Under the pieces are notes generated by a model. The model made no database searches. It worked only from the letters and a program-made list of their open reading frames with translations, and was not told the origin of the DNA. Source: Cryptomeria japonica (taxonomy: Eukaryota > Streptophyta > Pinopsida > Cupressales > Cupressaceae). Taken from it: 64,000 nucleotides of DNA. Each line of letters begins with the position of its first letter. The first letter of the stretch is position 1. This document shows positions 34,678 through 45,157 of the stretch, one piece after another. The position numbers and the translations under genes were made by a program. The stretch spans positions 826,456,397 through 826,520,396 of the forward strand of contig NC_081411.1 of NCBI RefSeq assembly GCF_030272615.1, written 5' to 3'.

Positions 34678-35877
34678 TGTAAAGCGGAAAATCGCGATCG
34701 AACCCTAGTTGTTCTCCCCTCCCCAACTCCAAGGAGAAAGGAGGTCACTAGGATTGACGGTTTTCACTTAGGGGAGACTTTACATTCAAAAGAGGGGTTG
34801 AAACCCACAAGATCCAATCCCACACAATGCAAGATTGGATTTTAAATGAGTTTCAAGGGTTAAGACAGCAAGGCTACCCTCTTTTGTAAAGAATGTAGAT
34901 AGAAGAATTGAGCTAGGAATGCATGTAAAGTGAGAAAGTTTCGCTTATAAACAGAGATAGGAATATAGGATGAAGCTGGGAACCTGAAATTAGTAGTAAA
35001 ATGTCGAGATGACACTGTCCTACAAATTTGAGGGAAAGTTGATAGGACGATGGCACCCGGAGTGCACACGGTCCTCCGAAACATCCGCGAAACGAAGGGG
35101 GATCTGTTCGTCTCTGCACAAGGATTCCAGATCTTCAATTACAGCCGCGTACTTGCAACCTACACACAGAAAAGAGAGGATGATTGGGGGGTTAGGGATT
35201 AGGCATTTGCCTTTAGGTCAAACCCCGGTTTTGGAATTAACCAAGAAATGAGAATGATGTAAATGTAATTGATTGTAATGTAAACAAGTACTGATACCTT
35301 GTTGTAAGAATGTTTGTATTCTTACATGCGAAGGTGTAAATGTTGTTATATGTTGTATGTTGTATGTGATCACCTCTTCAATGGTTGAATCCTTGTCTTG
35401 AATGCAACACTTAGCCTTGAATGGAGACTTAGAATGCTCAATTGCTTGAAGGAATGCTTGAATGCTTGAATGCTTGAATGTTTGACTATTGCTTCCGTGT
35501 CTTGTACACATATGTTTTTCCTCCCTCAAAATGGGAGAGGAAATGTAGTTTATATACTTGTCAATTAGGGTTGATAGACTGATTTTTCCGACCTTAGGCC
35601 GACCAGGAAACATTATTTCCCGAATTGCAAACATAAAGACTCGAGGCCCAAAAGAGACCGGGCCCAAAATAGGGCCAGGGACCAGGGCGCTGGGTGCCAT
35701 GGTCCCACCTCCCAAGACAGTAGGGTGCAAGGAGGGATCATGCCAAGGTGCAAAAAAATGCAGTTTTCGGTGTCATGAACAAGTTTCGGGGTCTCCATTC
35801 AGGTTCCATGTTGCATCACCATTGTGAACACCCAAATGCAGTCGAAATTGCAAGTGTCACAATTTTAGGATGCTACA
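34678..35877 (-). repeat. E3 5' LTR (L5)
   Basis: TGTAAAGCGGAAAATCGCG to GGATGCTACA. It is the pair partner of L3 by shared variants. It contains only one copy of the 31-bp GC-rich unit (near 35680-35707). Confidence 0.92.
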
Positions 35878-36513
35878 GCTGTAAATGTAAATGTTTGTAA
35901 TGTAATCAAGTACTGATACCTTGTTGTAAGAATGTTTGTATTCTTACATGCGAAGGTGTAATGATGTTGTATGTTGTATGTTGTGTGTTGTAGGTGATCT
36001 CCTCTTCAATGGTTAAATCCTTGTCTTGAATGCAACACCTAGCCTTGAATGGAGACCTAGAATGCTCAATTGCTTGAAGGAATGCTTGAATGTTTGAATA
36101 TTTGAATGTTTTAATGTTTGCCTATCGCTTCCACCTCTTGCACACATATTTTTTTCCTCCTCTTTTCTAGGAGGGGAAATGTAGTTTATATACTTGTCAA
36201 TTAGGGTTAGGAGACTGATTTTTCTAACCTTAGGCCGACCTAGGAGCATTATTTTCCAAATTGCAAACTTGCAGACCCGATGCCCAACAAGAGACCGGGC
36301 CCAAAATAGGGCCAGGGACCAGGGCGCTGGGCGCCATGGTCCCACCTCCCAGGATAGCAAGGTGCAAGGAGGATCAAGCCAAGGTGCAGAAAGATGTAGT
36401 TTTTGATGTCGTAAACAAGTTTCGAGGTCTCCATTCAGGTTCAACGTTGCACCGCCATCGTGAAGACCCAAATGCAGTCAAAATTGCAAGTGTCACAATT
36501 TTACGATGCTACA
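35878..36513 (-). repeat. E2 5' LTR, right part (L2b)
   Basis: Continues the E2 LTR from GCTGTAAATGTAAATG to ACGATGCTACA and is followed by the CATAT target duplication. It has one copy of the 31-bp unit (near 36316-36345), against three in the partner L1. Confidence 0.9.
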
Positions 36514-36518
36514 CATAT

Positions 36519-37072
36519 TAAACCACATTCTCAATCAATATTATCTCCATTTATTTCATCATTCCTCCTAGACCCACCTTCCCCCTTTCAAATATCATAC
36601 GAACTATCAAAGTCTCTTTTTAAATCATAAATAAATACATGTGTTTACTATTCAACAAATATGCATCTTAACCCAATAGTTACCCCTATAAAAAATTACA
36701 TAGATTAGTACAACACTCTTTCACATATCTACACCCTAGTGCAATTGTTTTTTTTATAAGTCATTCCATAGGACAATGCACTGATTCTAAAAAATTTAGC
36801 ATACTTATCACATATCTCAACATACCCATCCCACTAGTCAAAAAAGTGTCTCTGAATTAACACATTATTAACCCTTCAAAATATTTGTACCCCTATTCAA
36901 TATACTAACCATAGAGCCATTTCATATTTTAGACTATCTATTCATGCTTTGACGTATGAACTCTAACTTTTAGTGCATCCATTGAATTTTATTAGTTTCA
37001 AGGATCCCTAATCCATTTCATCTAATGAAATATAATCAATCAACCTTATCTTGAATCTAAGATTATTATATA
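36519..37072. other. Spacer between E2 and E4
   Basis: AT-rich, no gene or repeat end recognised. It ends in ATATA (37068-37072), the left target duplication of E4. Confidence 0.6.
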
Positions 37073-37831
37073 TGTTTATGGTGAAAATGGGTAACAATAA
37101 TAACGATATTGAAAGGCTAAATGAATTCAACCACAAAACCCTAGCCTAACAACAACAAAGATCCACCATAACATATGAAGATTACCTAAGACAATGCAAA
37201 TCAAATGAAATCACAAAAATTATACCATCACATGTCCAATAGGGTTTGGATCTCCATTCTTCCTATCTCCATTGATCTTGCTTGATATATTTGCTCTCAG
37301 ATTTTATGTTCACAAGAGCTCAACAAAGAACAGAATGTGGTTGTAAGTAGGATCACATATGCCAAGTAGTCAATTGATCAAGTAATTAGAATGATTGATT
37401 AGCCAGGGTTGATAATGAAGGAAGTATCTCTTTATATAGAAGACACAATATGAAATGGAGGGATAAGATTGAGAGGTGTAAAAGGAGGTCGGCTATGATT
37501 AGAGGGTAGGTAGAGGAAATAATAAAATAATGAAAGGGGTAGGTAGTGTATGAATTAAGAGATGAATGACATGTGTCATGGGTAGAAAAGGTTAATGAAT
37601 TAATTAAATAAATAAAGATTTATTTAATTAATAGTAGAAGTGGGATCAATTAAATAAATAAGATATTTATTTAATTTAGAAAAAGGATAATTTAAATAAA
37701 TAAATGTATTTATTTAAATGAGAAATAAGGCTAGAAGAGGATAAATGAATTAATTAAATAAATAAAGATTTATTTAATTAATAGAAGAATTAATCTTAGA
37801 TAATTAGACTGGACAATTTTGGGTGTCTACA
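37073..37831 (-). repeat. E4 3' LTR
   Basis: On the plus strand TGTTTATGGTGAAAATGG to GGGTGTCTACA. It contains a series of AT palindromes of the AATTAAATAAATAAAG/TTTATTTAATT type (37597-37790). It lacks the 24-bp unit present near the right end of the other LTR. Confidence 0.95.
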
Positions 37832-37846
37832 TTTTGCCCCTCTTTG
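37832..37846 (-). other. E4 polypurine tract
   Basis: The minus strand reads AAAGAGGGGCAAAA directly before the LTR start TGTAGACACCC. Confidence 0.8.
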
Positions 37847-38351
37847 AGACAATGTGGCTTGTCGCATTGTTTCAAAGAAGATAATATGAGCTGATACAAA
37901 GTTGCCCCAAGATGGGAATGATATGCCCCCTTGATAGATTGGATGAAAATGTCTGAAAAGATCACAGACAATCTCTTGATAAGAAAGACGAGATAGAATG
38001 GACTGACCAGATAAAGTGACAGAGTCACTGGATAAAGAAGACTAACTCGGGAAACGAGGGCTAGGGCAGTCTATAAGATAGACCACAAGGGATATACATC
38101 CTCATTGTCATCCACACATCCATGAGAGCATAGTGTAGAGAGAGAAAAGAGCAGCAACAGTCAGCAGCGATGGCCTTTGTTCATAGATTCGACCGTGTTC
38201 GCCGATTCCAGAGGCCAACAGAGGCAGGAGAGCCAGTAAATACCACAAAACCTCCTCGTACTTTGTTGCATTTATTGTTGTCATTAATGCATGGTAGATA
38301 GGGAAATAAATGCGCTCTAGGTTAGGGTCCAAAAATGTCAAAAAACGTCAA

Positions 38352-38600
38352 GGTGCGTCTATGCTCGAGAGGCGCGTCTATGTTTGTGCCAGGCACGTCT
38401 ATGTTGAAAAACGCGATTGTGCCAAATGCAGCCGCGTCTGTGATTTGGAGGCACGTCTATGCCAAGAAGGCACATCTATGTCACCCAGGCACATTTGTGC
38501 AGAGCATAGGCACGTCTATGTCTTTTAGGCGCATCTGTGTAAAACAGGCACGTTTATGCAGTCTTCAAGCACGTTTATGTTAGGAAAGCACGTTTGTGTC
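38352..38600 (+). repeat. GCGCGTCTATG minisatellite
   Basis: About ten degenerate copies of an 11-12-bp core (GGCACGTCTATG, GGCGCGTCTATG, GCCGCGTCTGTG and similar) are spaced roughly 20-30 bp apart. It lies upstream of the antisense PMD frame. The reverse complement of the same core occurs in the gag leader on the other side of the element (about 50822-50935 and 52146-52370). Confidence 0.75.
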
Positions 38601-38828
38601 CAAAAAATGTGAATTTGTGTCTTCTAGGTCAAATCAGCAGTTCTATGATGAACATACGCTGTCGATTGGATAAGCTGCTGAGAGGATACACTCAAGAAGG
38701 TCCTCTAGGGAAGACTAGAATAGCAAATAGGGCTAGGATTGACAATTCTGTGATAGAACATACGTTGCCAATTAGGAAACTACTTAAGAGGATTCACTCA
38801 AGTAGAGGCCCTAGGATAAGATAGATCA

Positions 38829-39112
38829 AGGCACTTTGAGATGAACAATGAGTACCAAGATATAATACTTTGTGATAAATAGGGAGTAGTAAAATATGAG
38901 CAACACTTTGTGATAAATAGTGAGTGCAAATGTGAGCAGCACTTTGTGATGAACAGGGAGTGCAAAACATGTAGTACTTTGTGATGAACAGGGAGTACCA
39001 CTAGGATAAATAGCAACACTTTGTGATGAACAGTGAGTGTCACTAGGATAGAATGCCATATGCATTTAGATAAAAAGTAGCATTTTGTGATGAACAGTGA
39101 ATGCCACAATGA
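38829..39112 (+). repeat. Seven-copy ACTTTGTGATGAACAGTGAGT repeat
   Basis: The core ACTTTGTGATGAACAGNGAG occurs seven times (near 38832, 38866, 38905, 38941, 38974, 39014 and 39083), with 34-69 bp spacing and variable spacers. It lies between the minisatellite and the PMD frame. The minus-strand frame here (repeated HSLFITKC) is produced by the repeat and is not a gene. Confidence 0.8.
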
Positions 39113-39134
39113 CTGACATGATTGATTTGCTTGA

Positions 39135-41087
39135 CTGCAGGAGTATTTGCCTATGTTGGAGTCACAAGAGAGATTCCTGTCGACATAGAGATTGCGAGCT
39201 GAGATGACCTTTGAGGACCAAGCTACGATTGAGGCTATGGGTCTGAGACATATTCTGTATGTGCCTGAGTTTTGGGAAAACATGGGATTGCTGACTGCAC
39301 TAGTGGAGAGATGGCACTCCGAGACTTATACTTTTCATTTGCTAATGGGTGAGATGACAGTCACCTTGGAGGATGTATACAAGATCCTGAGGATACTGAT
39401 AGATGGGGAGCTAATTCCTTACGATCGAGATGGAGACAGGGAGGCCCTAAGATGAGTGTTCCAAGACTTAGGACTGGAGATGAGGGCAGGGCATGTGGCT
39501 TGGGACACCATGATTGCTACAGGATTGGAATTTCTAGTAGTGATAGGAGGCGCGATCAGTGGGTTCTTGTGTCCTAATAGAGCAACACAAGGGTTGGCTA
39601 TGGGTTGGGGAGGTGCATTAGAGACACTAGTGACATAGCACACTAGATATGCTTGGGGATTATGTGTGCTAGCACACCTGTATTATGAGCTGCATCAGTT
39701 TGTGTACCATGGGTCAGTGGGATTGGGCTGTGGGGTCACATTGTTACAGGTGTGGGCCTATGAGCATCTGCTAGTGACAAGACTGATACATTTTAGGGGT
39801 AGAGGTCACAGACACAGTTTTGTACACTTGTACGACATGATCACTTCATAGCCATGGATTGGTAGGTTAGAGCACTGGCAGTGGGTGATTGATGACATTG
39901 AGATGTTGATATGGAGGCCATACCTGGGATGTGAGCAGTGGGAGGACGATGTGGTAGAGCTACCCTACACCTTCTGGAGTAGGTATCTAATTGGGTAGAC
40001 GCCCTATGTACTAGAGAGGCAGTTAGTAAACAGGGTGGGCAGGTAGTTCGACAGGATCCAGCGGATGCCACGGGGTTCAGGCATGTATGCATAGACTGTC
40101 AGAGATCAGGCGTAGTTTGGACCCCTATTATCATATGATCAGGCTATTACATAGCTAGTAGAGATGATGCCCCTACCCTGGGACATGTGGTCGGAGATCG
40201 AGGATGCCGACATGGATGCTGAGTACACAGCATATTGGGCCGAGCATCCATTCCCATGCTTGATGGATCCAGGAGAGCTATTAGATGGAGATGGTGGTGG
40301 GGATGATGATGATGATGGAGATGATGGGGGTAGAGGTCGATGAAGGAGGAGGGGAGCAGTTGGAGAGAGGAGGGTGGCATCGTGGAGGGAGGGTGGAGAG
40401 GACAGGTAGGCTCAGGTGGTGAGGGGTCGCAGTGGTTTACCGCTACAAGTGCCAGTAGCATAGGGTCCCAAACAGGGACAGGTACAGGGATAGATATAGG
40501 GATAGATACAGGGACAGGTACCAGTACAGGCACCAGTACAGGCACCAGTATAGGCACAGGCACAGGGGCAGACACCCATACAGAGGGAGCCATAGGGGGC
40601 TGAGGTAGAGGAGGATGAGTTGACGGAGCTAAGGGAGATCTGCCAGGGATAGGCAGATGAGATCTAGGACCTGGAGAGGGAGAGGGATAGGCTCAGGAGG
40701 TGGCTCAGAGATACTAAGCGGGAGCGGGATCAGGCCATTTAGTGCTACATAGAGGCTGAGACTACACTGAGGGCTAGGAGGCAGGCGACAGAGGACACAG
40801 GGGCCAGATATGCCTACGTCCTACAGGCAGGAGAGGAGATTGTCTACTGGCGAGATCTCTATTATGGTGTAGTGCCAACGGATTAGCAGGCGAGGAGCTT
40901 CCATAGACCATCACGGACAACAACAACTACGGGAGGGAGCCGAAGGAGACAGGCATCTAGTGGTGGGGTTATGGGTCCTCCACCACCACCAGATAGAGGG
41001 GACAGGAGGGATGATCCTAGGGCAGGTCCTTCGGGGGCTCAGATTCCATCGAGGCTAGGTGGCTCCAAGGAAGGGAGTTCATCATAG
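39135..41087 (+). pseudogene. Plant mobile domain (PMD/MAIN-like) frame, antisense to E4 pol
   Basis: One plus-strand frame runs from a TGCAG/GAG junction (acceptor-like, 39140) to TAG at 41085. I detected no frameshift, but there are about 21 internal stops. The N-terminal part is a plant mobile domain: AMGLRHILYVPEFWENMGLL, ALVERWHSETYTFHLLMGEM, VTLEDVYKILRILIDGEL, and later GYVYHGSVGLG-like, LLQVWAYEHL and PYTFWSRYL. Then follow an Asp/Gly run, a Gln/Pro repeat (40480-40580), a charged coiled-coil-like stretch (LERERDRLRRWLRDTKRERD) and a PPPPPDRGDRRDD tail. PMD proteins occur as host genes (MAIN/MAIL) and inside plant transposons. The domain call is from recalled motifs. Confidence 0.8.
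40470..40580 (+). repeat. 12-bp-type minisatellite in the PMD frame
   Basis: Repeats of CAGGNACCAGTA / GGGATAGATA type encode a Gln/Pro/Val/Gly run in the PMD frame. It probably expanded by slippage. Four TAG codons lie within it. Confidence 0.65.
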
Positions 41088-42800
41088 CCGTAGAGGGCTC
41101 TCTATGTATCAGTATTGTACCATTTTTGTATGATGATGTAGACACCTTCAAATGATTGTAGCCATATGATTTTGACATCATTGTATCATGACACTTATGA
41201 TTATATATATGAGATGATTCATCTTTGCAGTAGCTATATGCATGTGTACCTATGTGATGAGATGTTCTTATGTGATGTTTATGATATAGATGCAAATATG
41301 TATATGATGCAATGCAATATATTTTTTTGTTCTTTTCTATTTTATATGTGTATGCATGATGCAAATGTGAATGTATGTAATGTAGATGAATATGATAATG
41401 CAAATAATTATTTACATGATGAGAATATAAAATGTGCTAACATGTGTTGTGTGCAGGATGTGATCTATATGTATGTATGAAATGCTTAATATGTGATAAT
41501 GCAGGTGCAACTACATAAAATACAAATATTTTTGGTGTGTCATTATACTCAATTATGTGATAGCAGGCTACGCGGACTTGAGAAGGATGATGGAAGTCAA
41601 TCAAGAAAGGGGGATGGAAGATAGAAGATATGAAAGTGAAAGAGCTTCTTGTGCGTTATCATCATTGAGCTTTATTATGGCAAGTAGGTTATGACAATCG
41701 AGGCATATGTTTGACCCAGAAAGTCATTGTACCTATTTGCATGGAGATAAGACAGTCACAAATAAAGAATGCCCCAGTTCATACTAGACTCACAGTATCC
41801 TCATATCCTTGGACAAGTCATAGCATTACTAAGAGACAATCCATAGATAGCAAAAGAAAATAGGTGACGATACCCCATCCTCGCCTTTCTAGTCAAAGAC
41901 ATCCTGGAGATAGAATCTCTAGTCAAAGACATCCTGGAAAAGCTAAAAGACATGTCACCAAAAAGATAAAATCAAAAGAAAATCAAGACTCGACACCAAC
42001 ATCCACTGTAGTCCTCAAGTTTAGTGTCTCTTGTTACTTGTATAAGTTTTATTTGATTGTGGTCACAATGTTTACTTTCACAAAAAGGATAGATAGCACG
42101 GAACCATATGTTGTCTGAGTCTGTTGAAAGATTTGATTTGTTGAAGCCCATTGTTGTTGTTGTGTCTCATCTAAAACTGACTGAATCCATGAAACTAATA
42201 TTTTATTGCGGAGAAGATGAAATTTTATTGCGGATCTATGATGCAAATGTTTCTTTATTGCGGATTGTGCATGGATAGACTGAAGAAAAGTGGAAGAAAC
42301 TGTACTCCTCGAAACATGTGATGCTCTCAGTTCCACATGCATTACGAGATGTAGGATTTGCCTTAGCCACAGATAGGAGCTGATTTATTATGAATGGAAA
42401 GAGGGGAAAAGGAAGGATTATTATGAATGGCTAACCAATCTTGGGTAGATCAATAACAAGCCATGATGGGAATGGGTAAGTTTATTATGAACGAATAGGT
42501 TGTGAGTGTGTGCAAAGTGAAAGGATGAAAGAGAATCCCAAAGGAGGGAGAAGCAATGTCTCTACACATGGTGCTGGTGACCCAGTTTTCACCATGGTAC
42601 TTTCCTGGGGTGCCATCAAAGTGGTTTTCACCATTGGACGAAATTATTTCTCTTTACTTTTTTCAATTTTTCAATGTTTTTTGTGTCACAAGGCGCCTGT
42701 TTGCCAGGTTTTCACCAAGTAATGAATTTTTTTGTTTTATAATTTTTTTTGTATTTTTGAATTTTTTGATTTTTTTGTATTTTTTGAATTAGGATACTCT
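41088..42800. other. E4 region between PMD frame and pol end
   Basis: Non-coding in both directions as far as I can see. 41100-41480 is rich in TATATGATG-like repeats that give spurious frames. 42650-42790 is T-rich. Confidence 0.6.
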
Positions 42801-42806
42801 GAAGAG

Positions 42807-44150
42807 CTATGTGTAAAACCTACGAAGGTGCATGCTGTTGATAGGATCCTCCAAAGGTTCACCTTTTGTAGTTGAGAGCTGATATGCCCCAGATCCATAT
42901 GCTGCTGTAATGATGTAAGGACCAAGCCAATTTGGTTCGAATTTGCCCTTCTTCTCTCTGTCTAGCTGATTTTTGGGGTTTTCTCTAAGAACCAAATCAC
43001 CTACCTCAAATGTGCGATGCTTGAATTTGTGATTGTAGCTACGACTCATTCATTGTTGGTAATCCTTGAGATGATTAAAAGCAGTTTGTCTTCGTTCATC
43101 CAGTAGTTCAAGTTCTTGTAAGCGAGAGACCCTATAGTCTTCATCACTGATGATGTTTTGCAAAGAGACCCGTAAAGAGGGTAGCTCGACCTTAATAGGC
43201 AAGATGGCTTCAGCACCATAGACATGTGAATAGGGTGCAGCTCTTGTAGGTGTGTGGACACTTGTGCGGTAGGCCTAAAGTGCAGGATTAAGTTGGATAT
43301 GCCAATTACGGCTAGCATCCTCGACTGTCTTTTTGAGGATTTAAGGATTGTCTTATTAGATGCCTCAGCTTGACCATTACCTTGGGGGTAATACAACATG
43401 GAGAAACGATGGGAAATATGGAAGTGGTCACAGAGTTCATGAACATCCTAATTTTTGAAGGGACGCCCGTTATCAGTGATAATGGAAACAGGAATACCAT
43501 ATCGGCAAATGATATAGTTGAGGATGAACATAGCAATCTATTTTCCTATGACTTGTGTGAGAGGTATAGCTTCAATCTATTTTGTGAAATACTCTGTGGC
43601 AGTAATAATGAATTTATGACCATTGGAAGAAGGAGGGTGAATCTTGCCTATGAGATCGAATCCCCACTGACAAAAGGGCCAAGGAGATGCAATAGGTTGA
43701 AGTTCTTGTGCTGACACATGTATGAAGTCTCCATGAATTTGACATTTCTTACATTTCTTGACAAACTGATGTGAGTCCTTTTCCATATTGGGCCAGTAAT
43801 ATCTAGTCTTGATGAGTTTCTTGGCCAAGGTAGGACCGCTAGCATGTGGACCACATATCCCTTCATGTACTTCATGTAACGCAATCTGAGCTTCATCACT
43901 TTGTAAACATCTAAGAAGAGTGCCATCTAGACCTCGCCGGTATAGAATACTAGCTAAAATGACATATCGAGAAGATTGGCGAATGAAAGTGCGACGTTGG
44001 TTATTTGATAGATCAGGAGGTAGGGTATTGTCACAAAGGTATGTGAAAATGGAACCATATAACTGGGACTCAGGATGGACGACACATATCATCTTAGTAG
44101 GAATGATCTCATATGAAGGAAACAAAAGGTTATCCACCAAGAACTCATAG
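42807..44150 (-). pseudogene. E4 integrase
   Basis: The zinc-binding module is HEVHEGICGPHASG then KKCKKCQIHG (about 43880-43735). The catalytic core keeps D, D and E: GFDLIGKI, IITDNGRPF and GNGQAEASNK. The C-terminal end reads FEVGDLVLREN, GKFEPNWLGPYII, INSMHLRRFYT and stops at 42807. Breaks include a TAG after EYFTK (near 43577), further stops to 43440, and a frame change near 43050. It inserted E4 cDNA. Confidence 0.88.
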
Positions 44151-44164
44151 TGGGTCTCATTTGG

Positions 44165-44560
44165 AGGTAGATCGATCAGTGAAGCAATTGTAGCCATGGC
44201 ATCTGCGACGCGATTCTGCTCTCTTGGTATCTGCTCAAAATCTATCTTTGTGAAGTGTTGTTTCAGGTCATCCACCATTTGTTTGTAAGGCATTAATTTT
44301 TCATCTTTTGTTTGGTAATCATCAGTTGCTTGATGGATGACAAGTTGAGAGTCCCCAAAAACACGAAGTTCCTAGATCTTCCACTGAACTGCAATCCGTA
44401 ATCCAGTTGTTAATGCCTCATATTCTGCTATATTGTTAGTGCAAGGAAATGATAAGCGGTATTATTTTGGTATAGAATCCCCTTGAGGAGTTATAAAGAG
44501 GATGCCATCTCTAGCCCCATGCTGTGTGTATGAGCCGTCAAAGTACAGTTGCCATGGCTT
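44165..44560 (-). pseudogene. E4 second RNase H (archaeal-type, aRNH)
   Basis: Reads LYFDGSYTQHGARDG, a stop after GDSIPK, then TNNIAEYEALTTGL, VFGDSQLVIHQ and REQNRVADAMATIASL. Catalytic D, E, D, D positions are all visible. The spacing and wording match the archaeal-type RNase H1 known from the Tat lineage, located between the ordinary RNase H and integrase. Confidence 0.8.
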
Positions 44561-44599
44561 TGCATGTGACATTGTTAAAATGTATTCATCTGGAAATTC

Positions 44600-45157
44600 T
44601 AAACTTAGAGGAACATCATCTATCATGGGAGAATTTGCTAATTGATTTGTGATGGCTTGTCCTTTTATTGCTTTTCTGTCCACATACTCGATGTCAAATT
44701 CACTCAGGATCATTACCCATTTGGCTATTCGCCCAGTAAGTGTTTCTTTATTGAGAAGGTATTTCAATGGATCTATCCTTGCAACCAACTTAGTCTTATG
44801 AGTGAGCATGTAATGTCATAATTTCTGCAAAGCAAAGACCATGGTGAGACATGCACGCTCAATTGGTGTGTAGTTTAGCTCATATCCCACCAATGTGTGA
44901 TTGATATAGTATACTTCTTTTTCTTTGCCCTCAGCAATTTGTTGTGCTAAGAGTGCCCCCAGTGCTGTTGGAGTAGCTGATATGTATAGTAACAGAGGCT
45001 GATTTGGAACTGGTGGTATCAAAACTGGTGGATTTAGAAGATAATCTTTGAGCGTCTGGAAAGCCTATTGATAGTTATCATCCCATTTGAATTTGATGTT
45101 TTTATGTTGCAGGTGCTGAAAAGGATTACACTTATCTGCAAGTTGCGCTATGAATCT
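44600..45157 (-). pseudogene. E4 RNase H (first copy)
   Basis: Contains NQPLLLYISATPTALGALLAQ, EVYYINHTLVGYELNYTPIE, VARIDPLKYLLNK and ILSEFDIEYVDRKAIKGQA. The first catalytic Asp of the usual YxxAS motif is not evident (YISATP). This agrees with a degenerate connection-type RNase H beside a functional-looking second one. Stops lie near 44813 and 45065. Confidence 0.75.

Larger units (their letters stand above)
27567..35877 (-). mobile_element. E3: second gag-protease element nested in the E2 LTR, recombinant
   Basis: Inserted in the E2 5' LTR. The flanks are GCTAT (27562-27566) and GCTGT (35878-35882), a target duplication with one mismatch. It consists of a partial LTR (L3), a full LTR (L4), internal sequence with a gag-protease frame on the minus strand, and a full LTR (L5). 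L3 and L5 share diagnostic sequence, while L4 differs. This points to a second insertion followed by recombination that removed the intervening DNA. Confidence 0.85.
20149..36513 (-). mobile_element. E2: non-autonomous gag-protease Gypsy element, split by E3
   Basis: Outer ends are LTRs of one family. A perfect CATAT target duplication sits at 20144-20148 and 36514-36518. On the minus strand the order is 5' LTR (split), primer site, long leader, gag-protease frame, purine tract, 3' LTR. No RT, RNase H or integrase is present between the gag-protease frame and the 3' LTR. The 5' LTR is interrupted between 27566 and 35878 by E3. Similarity of its gag zinc motif and protease tail to E4 suggests Tat-lineage ancestry. 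Confidence 0.92.

Noticed and set aside
20149-36513. CRISPR-like array, suggested by the repeated LTR segments and 31-bp units
   Set aside because: Units are directly abutting, few in number and part of plant LTRs; no spacers or cas genes, and the sequence is eukaryotic.
38798-39283. 161-codon minus-strand frame with repeated HSLFITKC
   Set aside because: It is the translation of the seven-copy DNA repeat and lies antisense to the PMD leader.
40147-40593. 148-codon minus-strand Pro/Val-rich frame and an 87-codon plus-strand Gly/Thr-rich frame
   Set aside because: Both are alternative-frame readings of the Gln/Pro minisatellite inside the PMD frame.
41017-41480. Open frames of 104-128 codons rich in Tyr, His, Met and Cys
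   Set aside because: Low-complexity TATGATG-type DNA with no conserved motif on either strand.
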